The notes: generated by a model not told the origin, from the sequence alone. DNA of 64,000 nt from DATBAT01 sp963824805 (GCA_963824805.1 CAWGQZ010000038.1:4224-68223), one strand, 5' to 3'; shown: positions 47,235 to 56,373, counted from the stretch's first letter. Translations and numbers: made by a program.

Positions 47235-47567
47235 ATGGCGCAACTGTCTACAGCCCGTAAACTCAGCATTTTGGCCCGTGTGGCAGCTAACTCCGCCGGA
47301 CGAAACCGCACCCTCAGCGCAGCCATGAACGGCATGCGGATCACGGGCAACCACGTGGGGCGCGTAATGCACCTGCTCTGGCTCGAGGTCACTGGCTTTG
47401 TTTTCTTGGCGATAGCATTCATCGCGGGGGTCGCCATTTTTCGGGACTATCATCGGTATCAGGCCGGACAGGTCGGGGCCGGGCGGGTAGTCGCGGCCGC
47501 TGTGATTGCGGTGATGTTCGCATGGTTCGGCGTCAGTTCGTTTTGGAGAGTACGCAAGCGCAAGTGA
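47235..47567 (+). CDS. hypothetical membrane protein
   Basis: This 110-residue protein has a basic N-terminus (MAQLSTARKLSILARVAANSAGR) and two membrane helices (~52-70, LWLEVTGFVFLAIAFIAG; ~82-104, GRVVAAAVIAVMFAWFGV), ending RVRKRK. The ATG at 47235 is chosen; TTG at 47217 is possible. No function can be assigned. It lies 65 nt upstream of the methylmalonyl-CoA mutase gene. Confidence 0.55.
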   Translation: MAQLSTARKLSILARVAANSAGRNRTLSAAMNGMRITGNHVGRVMHLLWLEVTGFVFLAIAFIAGVAIFRDYHRYQAGQVGAGRVVAAAVIAVMFAWFGVSSFWRVRKRK

Positions 47568-47632
47568 AAAGGATTGACTACTAAGGGCACGAAACTGCAT
47601 TGAGGAAGGATTAAGGTCTAAGCGGTTTTGCG

Positions 47633-49213
47633 ATGGCTAACGAAAACAAGCCCGAAAGCTCGTCCCACATTCCCATCAAGCCTCTTTACACTTCAGCCGA
47701 CATGGGGGGAACCGATCCCGGATACCCTGGCGAATATCCGTACACCCGCGGCATACAAGCCACCATGTACCGGGGACGGCTCTGGACCATGCGCCAGTAT
47801 GCCGGCATGGGTGACGCTGAAGAATCCAATCAGCGCTACAAATATCTTCTCGCCAGTGGCACCACCGGGCTCTCGGTCGCATTCGACCTGCCCACCCAGA
47901 TCGGCATGGATTCCGACAGCCCTCTAGCCCTCGGCGAGGTTGGCAAAGTCGGCGTGGCGATCGATTCCGTGGAAGACATGCAACGCCTGTTTGATGGCAT
48001 CGACCTCACCAGGATTTCGACGTCGATGACCATCAATGCGACAGCATCTATATTGCTGGCTCTGTACGTGGCGGTTGCTAAACAGCAGGGAATGGATATC
48101 GGCAAACTATCCGGGACGGTGCAGAACGATGTGTTGAAAGAGTACATTGCGCGCGGAACCTACATTTACCCCATCCCGGCCGCAATGCGAATCGTAACCG
48201 ACATGTTTGCCTGGGCCAAGGACGCGGTCCCTGAGTGGAACACGATTTCCATCTCCGGCTATCACATGCGCGAGGCAGGGTCGACTGCGGTGCAGGAAGT
48301 TGCCTTCACTTTGGCCAATGGCATCGCCTACGTGCAAGCCGCCCTCAACGCCGGGCTCGACGTCGACAACTTCGCCCCGCGGCTATCGTTTTTCTTTAAT
48401 GCTCACAATAATTTTCTTGAGGAAGTCGCAAAGTTCCGGGCGGCCCGGCGCATGTGGGCCAAGATTATGCGCGAGCATTTCCAGGCAAAGAAACCGCGCT
48501 CCTGGATGCTGCGCTTTCATACCCAGACCGCCGGATCCACTCTTACCGCCCAGCAACCGGAAAACAATATTGTTCGCACCGCGCTGCAGGCCATGGCCGC
48601 GGTGTTGGGTGGGACCCAGTCGTTGCATACTAACTCCTACGACGAGGCGCTGGCGCTTCCCACCGAGCACGCGGCCCGCATAGCACTGCGCACTCAGCAA
48701 ATAGTGGCCTACGAGTCGGGCGCACCTAACACCGTCGATCCCCTGGCGGGCTCCTACTACATTGAAGACCTCACGGATGAAATCGAAAAACGTGCTAACT
48801 ACTACCTGGAAAAGATCGACGCCTTCGGGGGAATGCTCAAGGCCATCGAGCGCGGCTATGTGCAGCAGGAAATCCAGAACGCGGCTTATGAATGCCAGCA
48901 GCAGGTGGATCGGGAGGAATCCGTAGTCGTGGGCGTCAACCGCTTTGCGATTGGGGAAGAAAAACCAATCACTCTGCAGCGAATCGATGAATCGTTGGAA
49001 CGCAGGCAAATCGAACGTGTTACGGCGCTGCGGGCCCGTCGCGCACGAGCGCCCTGGCAAGACTCATTGAAGCAAGTTGAGGTCGCCGCCCGCTCCGGAG
49101 AAAACCTAATGCCGCAAATTGTCAACGCAGTCGAGGCATTCGCTACCGTCGGAGAAATATCTGATACGCTACGCCGGGTTTTCGGCGAGTACCACGAAGC
49201 GGTCGTAATCTAA
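47633..49213 (+). CDS. methylmalonyl-CoA mutase large-subunit type protein (catalytic domain only)
   Basis: This 526-residue protein has the mutase TIM barrel but no C-terminal B12-binding domain. Hallmarks are YPGEYPYTRGIQATMYRGRLWTMRQYAG, TTGLSVAFDLPTQIGMDSD, SISGYHMREAGS, FFNAHNNFLEEVAKFRAARRMWA, RFHTQTAGSTLTAQQPENN, GGTQSLHTNSYDEALALPTE and DPLAGSYYIE. It resembles the MCM alpha chain in which B12 binds a separate small subunit, which is not seen here. It interconverts methylmalonyl- and succinyl-CoA, or is an isobutyryl-type mutase; the choice cannot be made. It starts ATG 47633. Confidence 0.88.
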   Translation: MANENKPESSSHIPIKPLYTSADMGGTDPGYPGEYPYTRGIQATMYRGRLWTMRQYAGMGDAEESNQRYKYLLASGTTGLSVAFDLPTQIGMDSDSPLALGEVGKVGVAIDSVEDMQRLFDGIDLTRISTSMTINATASILLALYVAVAKQQGMDIGKLSGTVQNDVLKEYIARGTYIYPIPAAMRIVTDMFAWAKDAVPEWNTISISGYHMREAGSTAVQEVAFTLANGIAYVQAALNAGLDVDNFAPRLSFFFNAHNNFLEEVAKFRAARRMWAKIMREHFQAKKPRSWMLRFHTQTAGSTLTAQQPENNIVRTALQAMAAVLGGTQSLHTNSYDEALALPTEHAARIALRTQQIVAYESGAPNTVDPLAGSYYIEDLTDEIEKRANYYLEKIDAFGGMLKAIERGYVQQEIQNAAYECQQQVDREESVVVGVNRFAIGEEKPITLQRIDESLERRQIERVTALRARRARAPWQDSLKQVEVAARSGENLMPQIVNAVEAFATVGEISDTLRRVFGEYHEAVVI

Positions 49214-49291
49214 GGTAGGGGTAGACACTCTTTTCCGTCCCGTCAGTGTCCAAAACCCGCAAGCCAGCATCAAAAATATTCGGAGAACTCT

Positions 49292-49711
49292 ATGGCTGAA
49301 AAAATCGTAATGACAGATGCCGAGTGGCGGTCGAAACTTACCCCCGAACAGTTCCACGTAACCCGCAAGGCAGGCACCGAGCCCGCGTTTACGGGAAAAT
49401 ACTGGAACTCAAAGGATAAGGGTGTCTATACCTGCTCGTGCTGCGGTGAACCTTTGTTCCACTCTCAGACGAAGTACGAATCTGGCACGGGATGGCCCAG
49501 TTTTTTTGAACCGATCTCCGAGGGTGCAGTAGAAGCCCACAAAGACACCAGCTATGGAATGGTGCGCACCGAGGCAAAATGCTCCCGCTGTGATGCTCAC
49601 CTCGGCCACATATTTGAAGACGGCCCGGCCCCCACAGGTCTTCGCTACTGCATGAATTCAGCATCGTTGGAATTAAAACCAGAAAAGAAACAGGCCCAGC
49701 AGCAGAAATAG
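49292..49711 (+). CDS. msrB: peptide-methionine (R)-S-oxide reductase MsrB
   Basis: MsrB reduces methionine-R-sulfoxide in proteins. The 139-residue protein shows the zinc cysteines CSCCGEPLF and CSRCDAHLGHIFEDG, the conserved SGTGWPSFFEP, and the catalytic RYCMNSASLEL Cys. No signal peptide is seen, so it is cytosolic. It lies 78 nt downstream of the mutase gene on the same strand. The ribosome site (GGAG at 49280-49283) supports the ATG at 49292. Confidence 0.95.
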   Translation: MAEKIVMTDAEWRSKLTPEQFHVTRKAGTEPAFTGKYWNSKDKGVYTCSCCGEPLFHSQTKYESGTGWPSFFEPISEGAVEAHKDTSYGMVRTEAKCSRCDAHLGHIFEDGPAPTGLRYCMNSASLELKPEKKQAQQQK

Positions 49712-49724
49712 TGTGGGGAAAGTG

Positions 49725-49749
49725 GGGACGGGCGCCCTCCGCCCGTCCC
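49725..49749. terminator. strong hairpin between convergent msrB and bactofilin genes
   Basis: A perfect 10-bp GC-rich stem (49725-49734 with 49740-49749, loop of 5) lies in the 64-nt gap between the msrB stop and the bactofilin stop. It is likely a bidirectional terminator, although no good T-run follows on either strand. Confidence 0.5.
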
Positions 49750-49775
49750 AAATTTCTGCTGGTAAGACCCGAGCC

Positions 49776-50264
49776 CTAGGCTCCCGCCGCCGTCGTAACC
49801 GGCTTGGGCGCTTCATGAACAGCCGGCTTGCTGGCTTCCACCGGACGAGCCTGCTGCTTGCTGGCTTCCGCACTGCGAACCTGCACGCTGCCCTTCAGTA
49901 TCGCGCCATCTTCCACGCTGATTCGCTGCGTGATGACATCTCCGGTCAGCGAACCTTCGCTGCGAATGTCGAGACGGTCGCTGCACTGTATGTTGCCCTT
50001 AACTTTTCCCATGATGACCACTTCACGGGCGTTGATGTTGGCGGCTACGGTGCCGTTGCGTCCGACGGTGACGCGATGCTCGGCAACGTTAATGCTGCCT
50101 TCGATGCGTCCGTCGATGTAAAGGGACTCCGCACCAGTCAGTTCGCCCTTGATAACCAACGACCGGCCAATGGTTGCCTGCTCAACGGGCGCGCCCGCTG
50201 CACTTAAGGGCGCGTGGGAAGTTGTGGTGGACGGACCCTGCGGTTTGTCTTGTGACTGAAACAT
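49776..50264 (-). CDS. polymer-forming cytoskeletal protein (bactofilin)
   Basis: Bactofilins polymerise without nucleotide into filaments that position cell-wall or motility machinery. The 162-residue protein has a disordered N-terminus (~1-30), the beta-helical core (~32-125; TIGRSLVIKGELTGAESLYIDGRIEGSI, VGRNGTVAANINAREVVIMGKVKGNI, RLDIRSEGSLTGDVI) and an Ala/Pro/Lys tail with a repeated VEASKPA-like unit. The core pattern is diagnostic. It diverges from the response regulator. Confidence 0.94.
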   Translation of the reverse strand: MFQSQDKPQGPSTTTSHAPLSAAGAPVEQATIGRSLVIKGELTGAESLYIDGRIEGSINVAEHRVTVGRNGTVAANINAREVVIMGKVKGNIQCSDRLDIRSEGSLTGDVITQRISVEDGAILKGSVQVRSAEASKQQARPVEASKPAVHEAPKPVTTAAGA

Positions 50265-50579
50265 TTTTGAGAACCTTCCTTAATTTCCGCGCGGTCCGGG
50301 GAGTGAGTCCGCATGCGGGCGATCTATGATCTGGGTCGTGCGGCTCTAGGGCCAAGCTGACTATCGCATGCTCCCAAGTAATCTGAGGAGGTTACGGAGG
50401 TACAAGAAGAACTTAATCTAAAGTTCGCGGTGAAAATTCTTCCGCCTCTTGGCTTTGTAGCTACCCTTCGCGCTGGCCCGAATGTAAGCCTTTCGCCCCT
50501 ACCCATTTACAGCAATGACCCTATTCGCTTACCCAAGGCTCATTGCTACGATCAAGATAGCTCACGGGAAAGGCTGCTT
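50265..50579. other. bactofilin/response-regulator intergenic stretch
   Basis: This is about 315 nt between divergent starts. It holds a polypurine run (50388-50412, GAGGAGG, GGAGG) that could be a ribosome site for a longer response-regulator start at 50430 (GTG). No convincing promoter pair, hairpin or RNA is seen. Confidence 0.4.
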
Positions 50580-50955
50580 TTGCCCAAGTGTATTCTCTTA
50601 GTCGACGACAGCGCAATCGTCCGCACTGGGCTGCGGCGGGCGTTCGAGTTTTCCGGCTGGGAGGTCTGTGGGGAAGCAGCCAACGGCCGCGAAGGCATCG
50701 AGAAAGCCGAACGTTTGAAGCCGCATCTGATAGTGCTCGATCTGGCCATGCCGGAGATGAACGGTATATCGGCCGCGAGGGTACTGAAGCGGACCATGCC
50801 AAAAGTCCCTTTGATTCTCTTTACAACCTATGGAGAGATGATCGCGGTGGAGGATGCGCGTGACGGCAGGTATTTCTGAGATCGTTCCCAAGAGCGAGCC
50901 AATCAAGGTTCTTTTGCAGGTTGCGGAACGGCTGGTTTCCTCTGCGGCGGCTTGA
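50580..50955 (+). CDS. response regulator receiver-domain protein (one frameshift)
   Basis: This is a stand-alone CheY-like receiver of about 124 residues once read through the shift. The core LPKCILLVDDSAIVRTGLRRAFEFSGWEVCGEAANGREGIEK has the acidic pair (DD), and LIVLDLAMPEMNGISAARVL has the phosphoacceptor Asp. PLILFTTY follows. At ~50855-50868 the frame shifts; the next frame gives AGISEIVPKSEPIKVLLQVAERL, with the conserved Lys in PKSEP, to the stop at 50955. No histidine kinase or DNA-binding domain is present. The start is a TTG at 50580 behind GGGAAAGG; a GTG at 50430 is an alternative. Confidence 0.8.
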
Positions 50956-51220
50956 CTTCGCCATCGATCGGGGGGAAATTCAACTTCTCAACTTGAAGTT
51001 TTCTTAATTCAGGGATGGCCGCTGCTATCGCATCCCGCTCCGGGTCTGCTTTCCCATCCAGTTGATGTAACCGTGCAAAGATTGCGTCTTCCGCTTCGGT
51101 AATAAGTATCGCTAATTTGTTTTTATTCGGCTCGCGCATGGCGGCGGCAAATTTCTTCCGCCATTGCGTGGATTGCTGCGGATTCACGGATCGATGGTCA
51201 ACCATTCTGCAACATCCCAA
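50903..51220 (-). CDS. small hypothetical protein
   Basis: This 105-residue frame begins MGCCRMVDHRSVN. Its central helix MREPNKNKLAILITEAEDAIFARLHQL is followed by DPERDAIAAAIPELRKLQVEKL and a Pro/Lys-rich tail. The EPNK-LA-LI-EAE-AIF-RL pattern suggests a real helical protein, but I recognise no family. Its last 53 nt overlap the corrected 3' end of the convergent response regulator, which is unusual but possible. The start could be further in, at the MREPNK methionine. Confidence 0.5.
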   Translation of the reverse strand: MGCCRMVDHRSVNPQQSTQWRKKFAAAMREPNKNKLAILITEAEDAIFARLHQLDGKADPERDAIAAAIPELRKLQVEKLNFPPIDGEVKPPQRKPAVPQPAKEP

Positions 51221-51400
51221 TCGAAGGTCTCCAAAAAAATTAGCAAGTAGGAGAGTTCTGCGTCTGTTGGATAGGTGACAAATGGACGGATCCGAGTGTT
51301 CGTGTCGGTTTTCAGCAAGCGCCGCGGCGCTGCCACGCAGTCGAACATCCCCTGCTGCTACTCCGCAGATCTAATGCTGCAGACCGCTGTGGCGTGTCGT

Positions 51401-53330
51401 CTAATGCTGCAAAACCTGGGACAACTCTTCCCACTCCGCCATGCGTGCCTGCAGTTCCTTGCGATGCGTGTCAAGTTGGTGTGATTGCCGCTGGGTCTCG
51501 TCCGCGCTGATGAAGTTTTGCAGGGCGGTTTCTGACGCGGCGATGGCATCTTCAAGAACTCCGATTTCGGATTCGAGTTCCTCTTACCCGGCTTTGTATC
51601 TGCTTTTGCTTGATAGGATTCAGCCGTTTGCCATCACTGACCGGGGGCGCCGGCGGATGCCCGTTGGAGGGTGAAGCTTGCGGGGCGACAGTGTCGGCCA
51701 CAACAGTCTTTTGCAAGGTCTCAGCTCCACCCTGCTTGCGCCACAAATAGTCTTCGTAGTTTCCAGGAAAGATCTCCACCCGCCCGTCCCCCACCTCAAA
51801 TACTCGTGTCGCCAGCTTGTCGATGAAATAGCGGTCATGCGAAACGAAAACCACTGTTCCGTGATAGCTGCTCAACGCTTCTAGCAATACATCTTTGGCG
51901 CGCATGTCGAGATGGTTGGTGGGTTCATCCAGCAACAAAAAGTTTGCGGGATGCAGCAACATGCGCAACAAAGCATAGCGGTTGCGCTCCCCACCAGAGA
52001 GCACGCCGATGCGTTTGAAGACTTCGTCCGATGAAAACAGAAAGCATCCCAGCAAAGAGCGCAGCTCGGTTTCCGTGGAGCACGGCGACACAACGCCGAG
52101 ATCATCGAAAACGCGGGCGTCGACATCGAGCTCTTTGTATTGGTCTTGCGCAAAATAGTCAAAGAGAACGTTGTGCCCGAGCTTGTACTCTCCCTGGGTC
52201 AGAGGCTCCACGCCCGCGAGTAGCTTGATCAGCGTGGACTTGCCGGCTCCGTTAACCCCAACCAAAGCGATGCGGTCGCCGCGCTCAATCAGAAAATTGA
52301 CATCACGAAAAACTTCCTTTTCTCCGTATGATTTCGCTACCCCGTTGAACTCTGCCACAATCCGTCCGCTGGGCTTAGGTTGGGGGAACGAAAAGTGAAT
52401 TGTCTTTTCTTCTTCTGGCAGCTCGATCCGTTCGATCTTCTCCAGTTCCTTGATGCGGCTTTGCACCTGCTTGGCCTTGGTCGCCTGATAGCGGAAACGG
52501 TTGATAAACATCTCCAGTTGCTCAATACGGTCGCGCTGGTTGCGATAGTTCGCTTCAAGTTGCTCGCGACGCTGCGTCTTTTGCGCCAGAAACTTGTCGT
52601 AGTTGCCGGGATAGAAATACAGCTTCTTGTTCCATATCTCGACGATCTTGTTCACGGCGACATCGAGAAAATAGCGATCGTGCGAAATCAGTACGAAGGC
52701 ATTGGGATAGTTACTCAGATACTCTTCCAGCCAGTTTCGCGCCTCGAGGTCAAGATGGTTGGTTGGTTCGTCCAGCAGCAACAGATTCGGCTGTTGCAGC
52801 AAAAGCTTGGCCAGAGCAATGCGCATCTGCCAGCCGCCGGAAAACTCCTCCGTCTGCCTCGCCCAGTCTTCCTTGCCGAATCCCAGGCCGGTGAGGACTG
52901 TGCCCACCTTCGATTCGATCGAATACCCGTCGCGGGTCAGAAATTCGTGTTGAATGTGGTGGTAACGGTCCGCAACTTGCGCATACTCGGGCGAAGCGTG
53001 GTCAAGCTCCGACATCTGGCCGGTCAGGTCTTCCATCTCTTTCTCCAGCCCGAGCAGGTCGGAAAAGACGGCAAGACATTCGTCAAACACCGAGCGGCCC
53101 GATAGAGAAAGCCCGTCCTGTGGCAGATAACCAGCGCTGGTCCCCTTGGCAAAGCTGATGGAACCGTAGTCGAAGGTCTCAAGACCCGCCAGAACTTTCA
53201 TTAGTGTCGATTTGCCGGTCCCGTTGGCGCCCACCAACCCGACACGGTCACGAGAGGTGATCAACCAATCGAGGCCTTCAAAGAGGAGCTTGTGGCCAAA
53301 GCGCTTTCCAGCTGCGGACAACTGAATCAT
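51401..53330 (-). CDS. ABC-F family ATP-binding protein (C-terminus frameshifted)
   Basis: This is a duplicated-ATPase ribosome-associated protein. Two Walker A loops (GANGTGKST, GVNGAGKST), two signatures (FSGGWQMR, LSGGERNR), two DEPTNHLD boxes and the ABC-F interdomain linker with FINRFRYQATKAKQVQSR are visible. As read it stops at 51552 after KQIQSRVRGTR (592 residues). One base out, at ~51581-51592, it continues ELESEIGVLEDAIAASE to HRKELQARMAEWEEL, a coiled coil typical of Uup/EF-P-like ABC-F tails, and stops at 51401. Corrected size is ~643 residues. The exact subfamily (Uup, YheS, EttA or antibiotic resistance) is not decidable. Confidence 0.9.
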
Positions 53331-53455
53331 GGGACTGATTCCATCGTCTCATGCTTCGATGGAACGCCGCCAGCCGGCCGCGGATTTCACGGATCTTCGC
53401 AGATAAACCATTGATTTAGAAGGTAATCCCGGCAAGCGGTGTTCTTGGGATCGAG

Positions 53456-54122
53456 CTAGCGCTGGGTTAGAACCAGTTCTCCGTTCTCAACCTTGATTCC
53501 GCCAACTCCATCGGGAAGCTTCAAGTGGTCACGCTGATCGGCGAGCCGCTTCTGCAAAGCGTCGTTGACCAGGGAGACCGGCACATTCAAGTCACCAACC
53601 TTGAACTCCGTCGGATCAAACGTGGCAAAGCCGTCTTTGGATCCCAAGTGGCCGGAAACAGTGACCCAAACATTCTTGCCGGCAACGTTAGTCAGAAACT
53701 GGCCATGAACTGTATCCCCGTCAAAGCTCACCTGCTGATCAAGGATGTTAGGCATCGCTCCCAGGTCTGTACCTGGAGCCAAGCTGCGTCCCGGCGGCCG
53801 GCAAAGCGCCCGCAGCCTGCGTAATCGCAGCTGTGACCTCATCAGAAGTAATGCGTACTTGGGGAGCGGCGGAGCCGTTGCCAGAGACTACCGAGCTGGA
53901 GCCTACATCCACCGGAACCTGCGCGTTCTGCGGACGCGGAGCAGAAGGCGATTCCAACTGCGAAATCTTCTCCTGAAACGACTGCGCGTTGGCCGTAACC
54001 TGGGCAGACGTCTGCGGAGCCGCCACCGGCGCAGGCCGCTTCAACACCAGCACCAACGCCACCAGAGACGTGCCCAGCGTAGCCAGGCTGATGATCCGGT
54101 CCAGCTTCCACTTTTTCATCAT
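53456..54122 (-). CDS. hypothetical periplasmic protein with N-terminal membrane anchor (one frameshift)
   Basis: The start is MMKKWKLDRIISLATLG at 54122, with a membrane helix (~10-28, ISLATLGTSLVALVLVL), then an Ala/Pro/Gln-rich linker. The frame breaks at ~53785-53792. One base out, it continues LAPGTDLGAMPNILDQQVSFDG, FLTNVAGKNVWVTVSGHLGS, and VKVENGELVL-like strands to 53456. Joined it is ~221 residues. The C-terminal part looks like a small beta domain. The family is unknown to me. It lies downstream of gatB on the same strand. Confidence 0.6.
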
Positions 54123-54194
54123 CTATATGGTAGTTGTGTTCAGGGCGGTTAAGATAATGACGGAAGACACTGGCCGTTCATTACCAAGATGTAG

Positions 54195-54213
54195 GGCGGA
54201 CATCTTGTCCGCC
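54195..54213. repeat. perfect GGCGGACA hairpin (dispersed intergenic element)
   Basis: GGCGGACA (54195-54202) pairs perfectly with TGTCCGCC (54206-54213) around a TCT loop, flanked by GTAG and GGCTGGCGG. It lies between gatB and the downstream hypothetical gene. Such GGCGGACA/TGTCCGCC units are familiar as short intergenic repeats in Acidobacteria-like genomes (general knowledge). Confidence 0.5.
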
Positions 54214-54286
54214 GGCTGGCGGGGGCACCGGGTTGAGGTACTCATCCAAATAATTGGCGCGCGGAAAAGGGCGTCCGCGCTAAATC

Positions 54287-55765
54287 CTAACCATCCAGCT
54301 TTTTGGCCAACCGCTCATTCACCATCTGCGGATTCGCTTGCCCCTTCGATGCCTTCATAACCTGCCCGACAAAAAAACCGATCACGGTCTTCTTGCCGGC
54401 ACGATACTGCTCCACTTGCTTCGGGTTCGCCGCGATCAGGTCATCAATGATTTTATCGAGAGAAGAGGTATCGCTCGACTGTTGCGGGCTGCCTTCTTCT
54501 GCGTACACCTCGGGAAAGTCTTTGCCACGCTCAAAACAAAGGTCATAAAGGTCCTTCAACATCTTGCCCGAGATGGCGCGACTTTCGACCAAATCCGCTG
54601 ACATCGCAACGCCCTTCATAGTGATCGGCGACCGCTCAATCTCCAGCCCGTTAGCCTTGAGCCGTCCCATAAGTTCACTCTGTACCAGGTTGGCAACGCG
54701 CTTGGGATTCTTCGCCGCCTTGGCGGCCGATTCAAATTGATCGGCTAACGACTTGGTCAGGGTGAGCACCTGGGCGTCCTGTTCGGTGATGCCGTAGTCC
54801 ACCGTGAGACGCTTGCGTCGAGCTTCCGGCAGTTCTGGCAATGTGCTCTTGATTTCGCTCTGCCACTTCTCGTCGACAACCAGCGGCAGCAGATCCGGCT
54901 CCGGGAAGTAACGGTAATCGTGCGCCTGCTCTTTTGAACGCATGCTGTATGTCTTGCCCTCTGACGAGTTGTAGAGCCGAGTCTCCTGCTTAACCCTGCC
55001 GCCGCCCTCAACCACCTCAACCTGTCGGTCGATTTCATAGACCATGGCGTCGCGGATGTAGCGGAACGAATTGACATTCTTAACTTCCGCCTTGGTACCG
55101 AACTCCTTCTGTCCTTTTGGCTTCACGCTGACGTTGGCGTCGCAACGGAGAGACCCTTCTTCCATGTTGCAATCGCTGACACCGGTGTAAAGAATGATTT
55201 CTTTTAACCGGGTCAGGTATTCGTAAGCCTCGTCCGGCGATGCGATATCCGGTTCACTGACAATTTCGATCAGAGGTACTCCGCTGCGGTTGAGGTCTAT
55301 CGCGGTCTTTTCGCCAGCATCTGGAAATCCTTCATGCAAGCTCTTGCCGGCGTCTTCTTCGAGGTGAACCCGGGTGATGCCGATCTTCTTCGGTCCGCTG
55401 GCTGTCTTGATCTCGATGAATCCATGCTCGGCCAGAGGCTTGTCGAACTGCGAGATCTGGTATCCCTTGGGCAAGTCGGGATAAAAATAATTCTTGCGGG
55501 CAAAAATCGAGGTTTCGTTAATACGGCAATTCAACGCCATGGCGGCCAGCACGGCAAACTCCACTGCTTTGCGATTTAAAACCGGCAGCGCACCCGGGAG
55601 CCCGAGGCACACCGGGCACACGTTCGTATTCGGCCCATCACCAAAGCGGGTGGAGCAGGAACAGAAAATTTTGGTCGCGGTCAGAAGCTGGACGTGTACT
55701 TCGAGTCCACTGACCGGCTCGTACTTGGTGCGGGCGTGGGGCGCTGTGTCAGGCAGGGTGGCCAT
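54287..55765 (-). CDS. gatB: aspartyl/glutamyl-tRNA amidotransferase subunit B
   Basis: GatB activates misacylated Asp-tRNA(Asn)/Glu-tRNA(Gln) for amidation with GatA and GatC. The 492-residue protein has YEPVSGLEVHVQLLT, CSCSTRFGDGPNTNVCPVCLGLPGALPVLN (zinc Cys pairs), KNYFYPDLPKGYQISQFD, HLEEDAGKSLH, EGSLRCDANVSV and MRSKEQAHDYRYFPEPDL, plus the tail domain ending QMVNERLAKKLDG. The ATG at 55765 is only 5 nt from a TATAAT at 55771-55776, suggesting a leaderless mRNA. No gatA or gatC is nearby. Confidence 0.97.
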   Translation of the reverse strand: MATLPDTAPHARTKYEPVSGLEVHVQLLTATKIFCSCSTRFGDGPNTNVCPVCLGLPGALPVLNRKAVEFAVLAAMALNCRINETSIFARKNYFYPDLPKGYQISQFDKPLAEHGFIEIKTASGPKKIGITRVHLEEDAGKSLHEGFPDAGEKTAIDLNRSGVPLIEIVSEPDIASPDEAYEYLTRLKEIILYTGVSDCNMEEGSLRCDANVSVKPKGQKEFGTKAEVKNVNSFRYIRDAMVYEIDRQVEVVEGGGRVKQETRLYNSSEGKTYSMRSKEQAHDYRYFPEPDLLPLVVDEKWQSEIKSTLPELPEARRKRLTVDYGITEQDAQVLTLTKSLADQFESAAKAAKNPKRVANLVQSELMGRLKANGLEIERSPITMKGVAMSADLVESRAISGKMLKDLYDLCFERGKDFPEVYAEEGSPQQSSDTSSLDKIIDDLIAANPKQVEQYRAGKKTVIGFFVGQVMKASKGQANPQMVNERLAKKLDG

Positions 55766-55790
55766 AGCCAATTATAGGACAAGAGAGTTT

Positions 55791-55893
55791 TAACCACGGA
55801 ATCACGGAGAACGAAAGAGAGAGAGAGAGAGAGAGAGAGAGACAAAGCCAAGAAAATATTGGGATTCTCCTCGTGTGTCTGTGTCTCCGTGGT
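55791..55893. repeat. CCACGGA inverted repeat enclosing a (GA)n microsatellite
   Basis: ACCACGGA (55793-55800) pairs with TCCGTGGT (55886-55893), with further similarity inside (ATCACGGAG; CTCCGTGG). The loop holds an uninterrupted AG repeat of 27 nt (55816-55842). It lies in the gap between gatB and exbD. The outer sequence resembles the CCACGAAGG elements at 15.1 and 32.6 kb. Confidence 0.6.
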
Positions 55894-55947
55894 AGAAGGC
55901 CTTCTCGAGGAGAATCAACTCTATATTCACCGCATTGTATGCGGAGA

Positions 55948-56373
55948 CTACTTATTAGTGAGCAATCCCACCCGCTCAATTCCAGCCTCCCGAGCCATGG
56001 CGATTACTTGGGCGACCGGCTCGAAATCGACTTCGTTATCCCCTTTTACGAAGGCCACTTTCTCCGCACGCATCTTGAAGATGTCGTGCAGGCGCGGTTC
56101 CAATTGCTCTGCGGAAACCGCCTCCTGATTGATCTTGTACACTGCCGTGTGCTTGTCCGCTGACCACGCCACCTGAATCACAACCGTCCGCTCCGCTGGC
56201 GGTTGCGGCGTGTTTTCTTTCGGTGGCTGGGGAATCTGTGCGTCAACGCCGGTTTTCACCATTGACTGGTTTACGACCATGAAGATGATGATGAGCACCA
56301 GCAGCACATCAATCATCGGAGTGACATTCATCTCCGGTCGGGACGGACCACCGCCTGCTGTTGAGAACGCCAT
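55948..56373 (-). CDS. exbD: ExbD/TolR family biopolymer transport protein
   Basis: This 141-residue protein has a short cytosolic N-terminus (MAFSTAGGGPSRPEMNVTPMID, with the conserved NVTPMID before the helix), one membrane helix (~22-42, VLLVLIIIFMVVNQS) carrying the proton-conducting Asp in MIDVLLV, then a periplasmic domain with FVKGDNEVDFEPVAQVIAMAREAGIERVGLLT. It partners ExbB/TolQ, not seen here. The ATG at 56373 follows GAGAGGAGC. A longer in-frame start would add 15 residues without support. Confidence 0.9.
   Translation of the reverse strand: MAFSTAGGGPSRPEMNVTPMIDVLLVLIIIFMVVNQSMVKTGVDAQIPQPPKENTPQPPAERTVVIQVAWSADKHTAVYKINQEAVSAEQLEPRLHDIFKMRAEKVAFVKGDNEVDFEPVAQVIAMAREAGIERVGLLTNK

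Noticed and set aside
52380..53105. 241-residue plus-strand frame opposite the ABC-F gene
   Set aside because: Shadow of a strongly conserved gene on the other strand.
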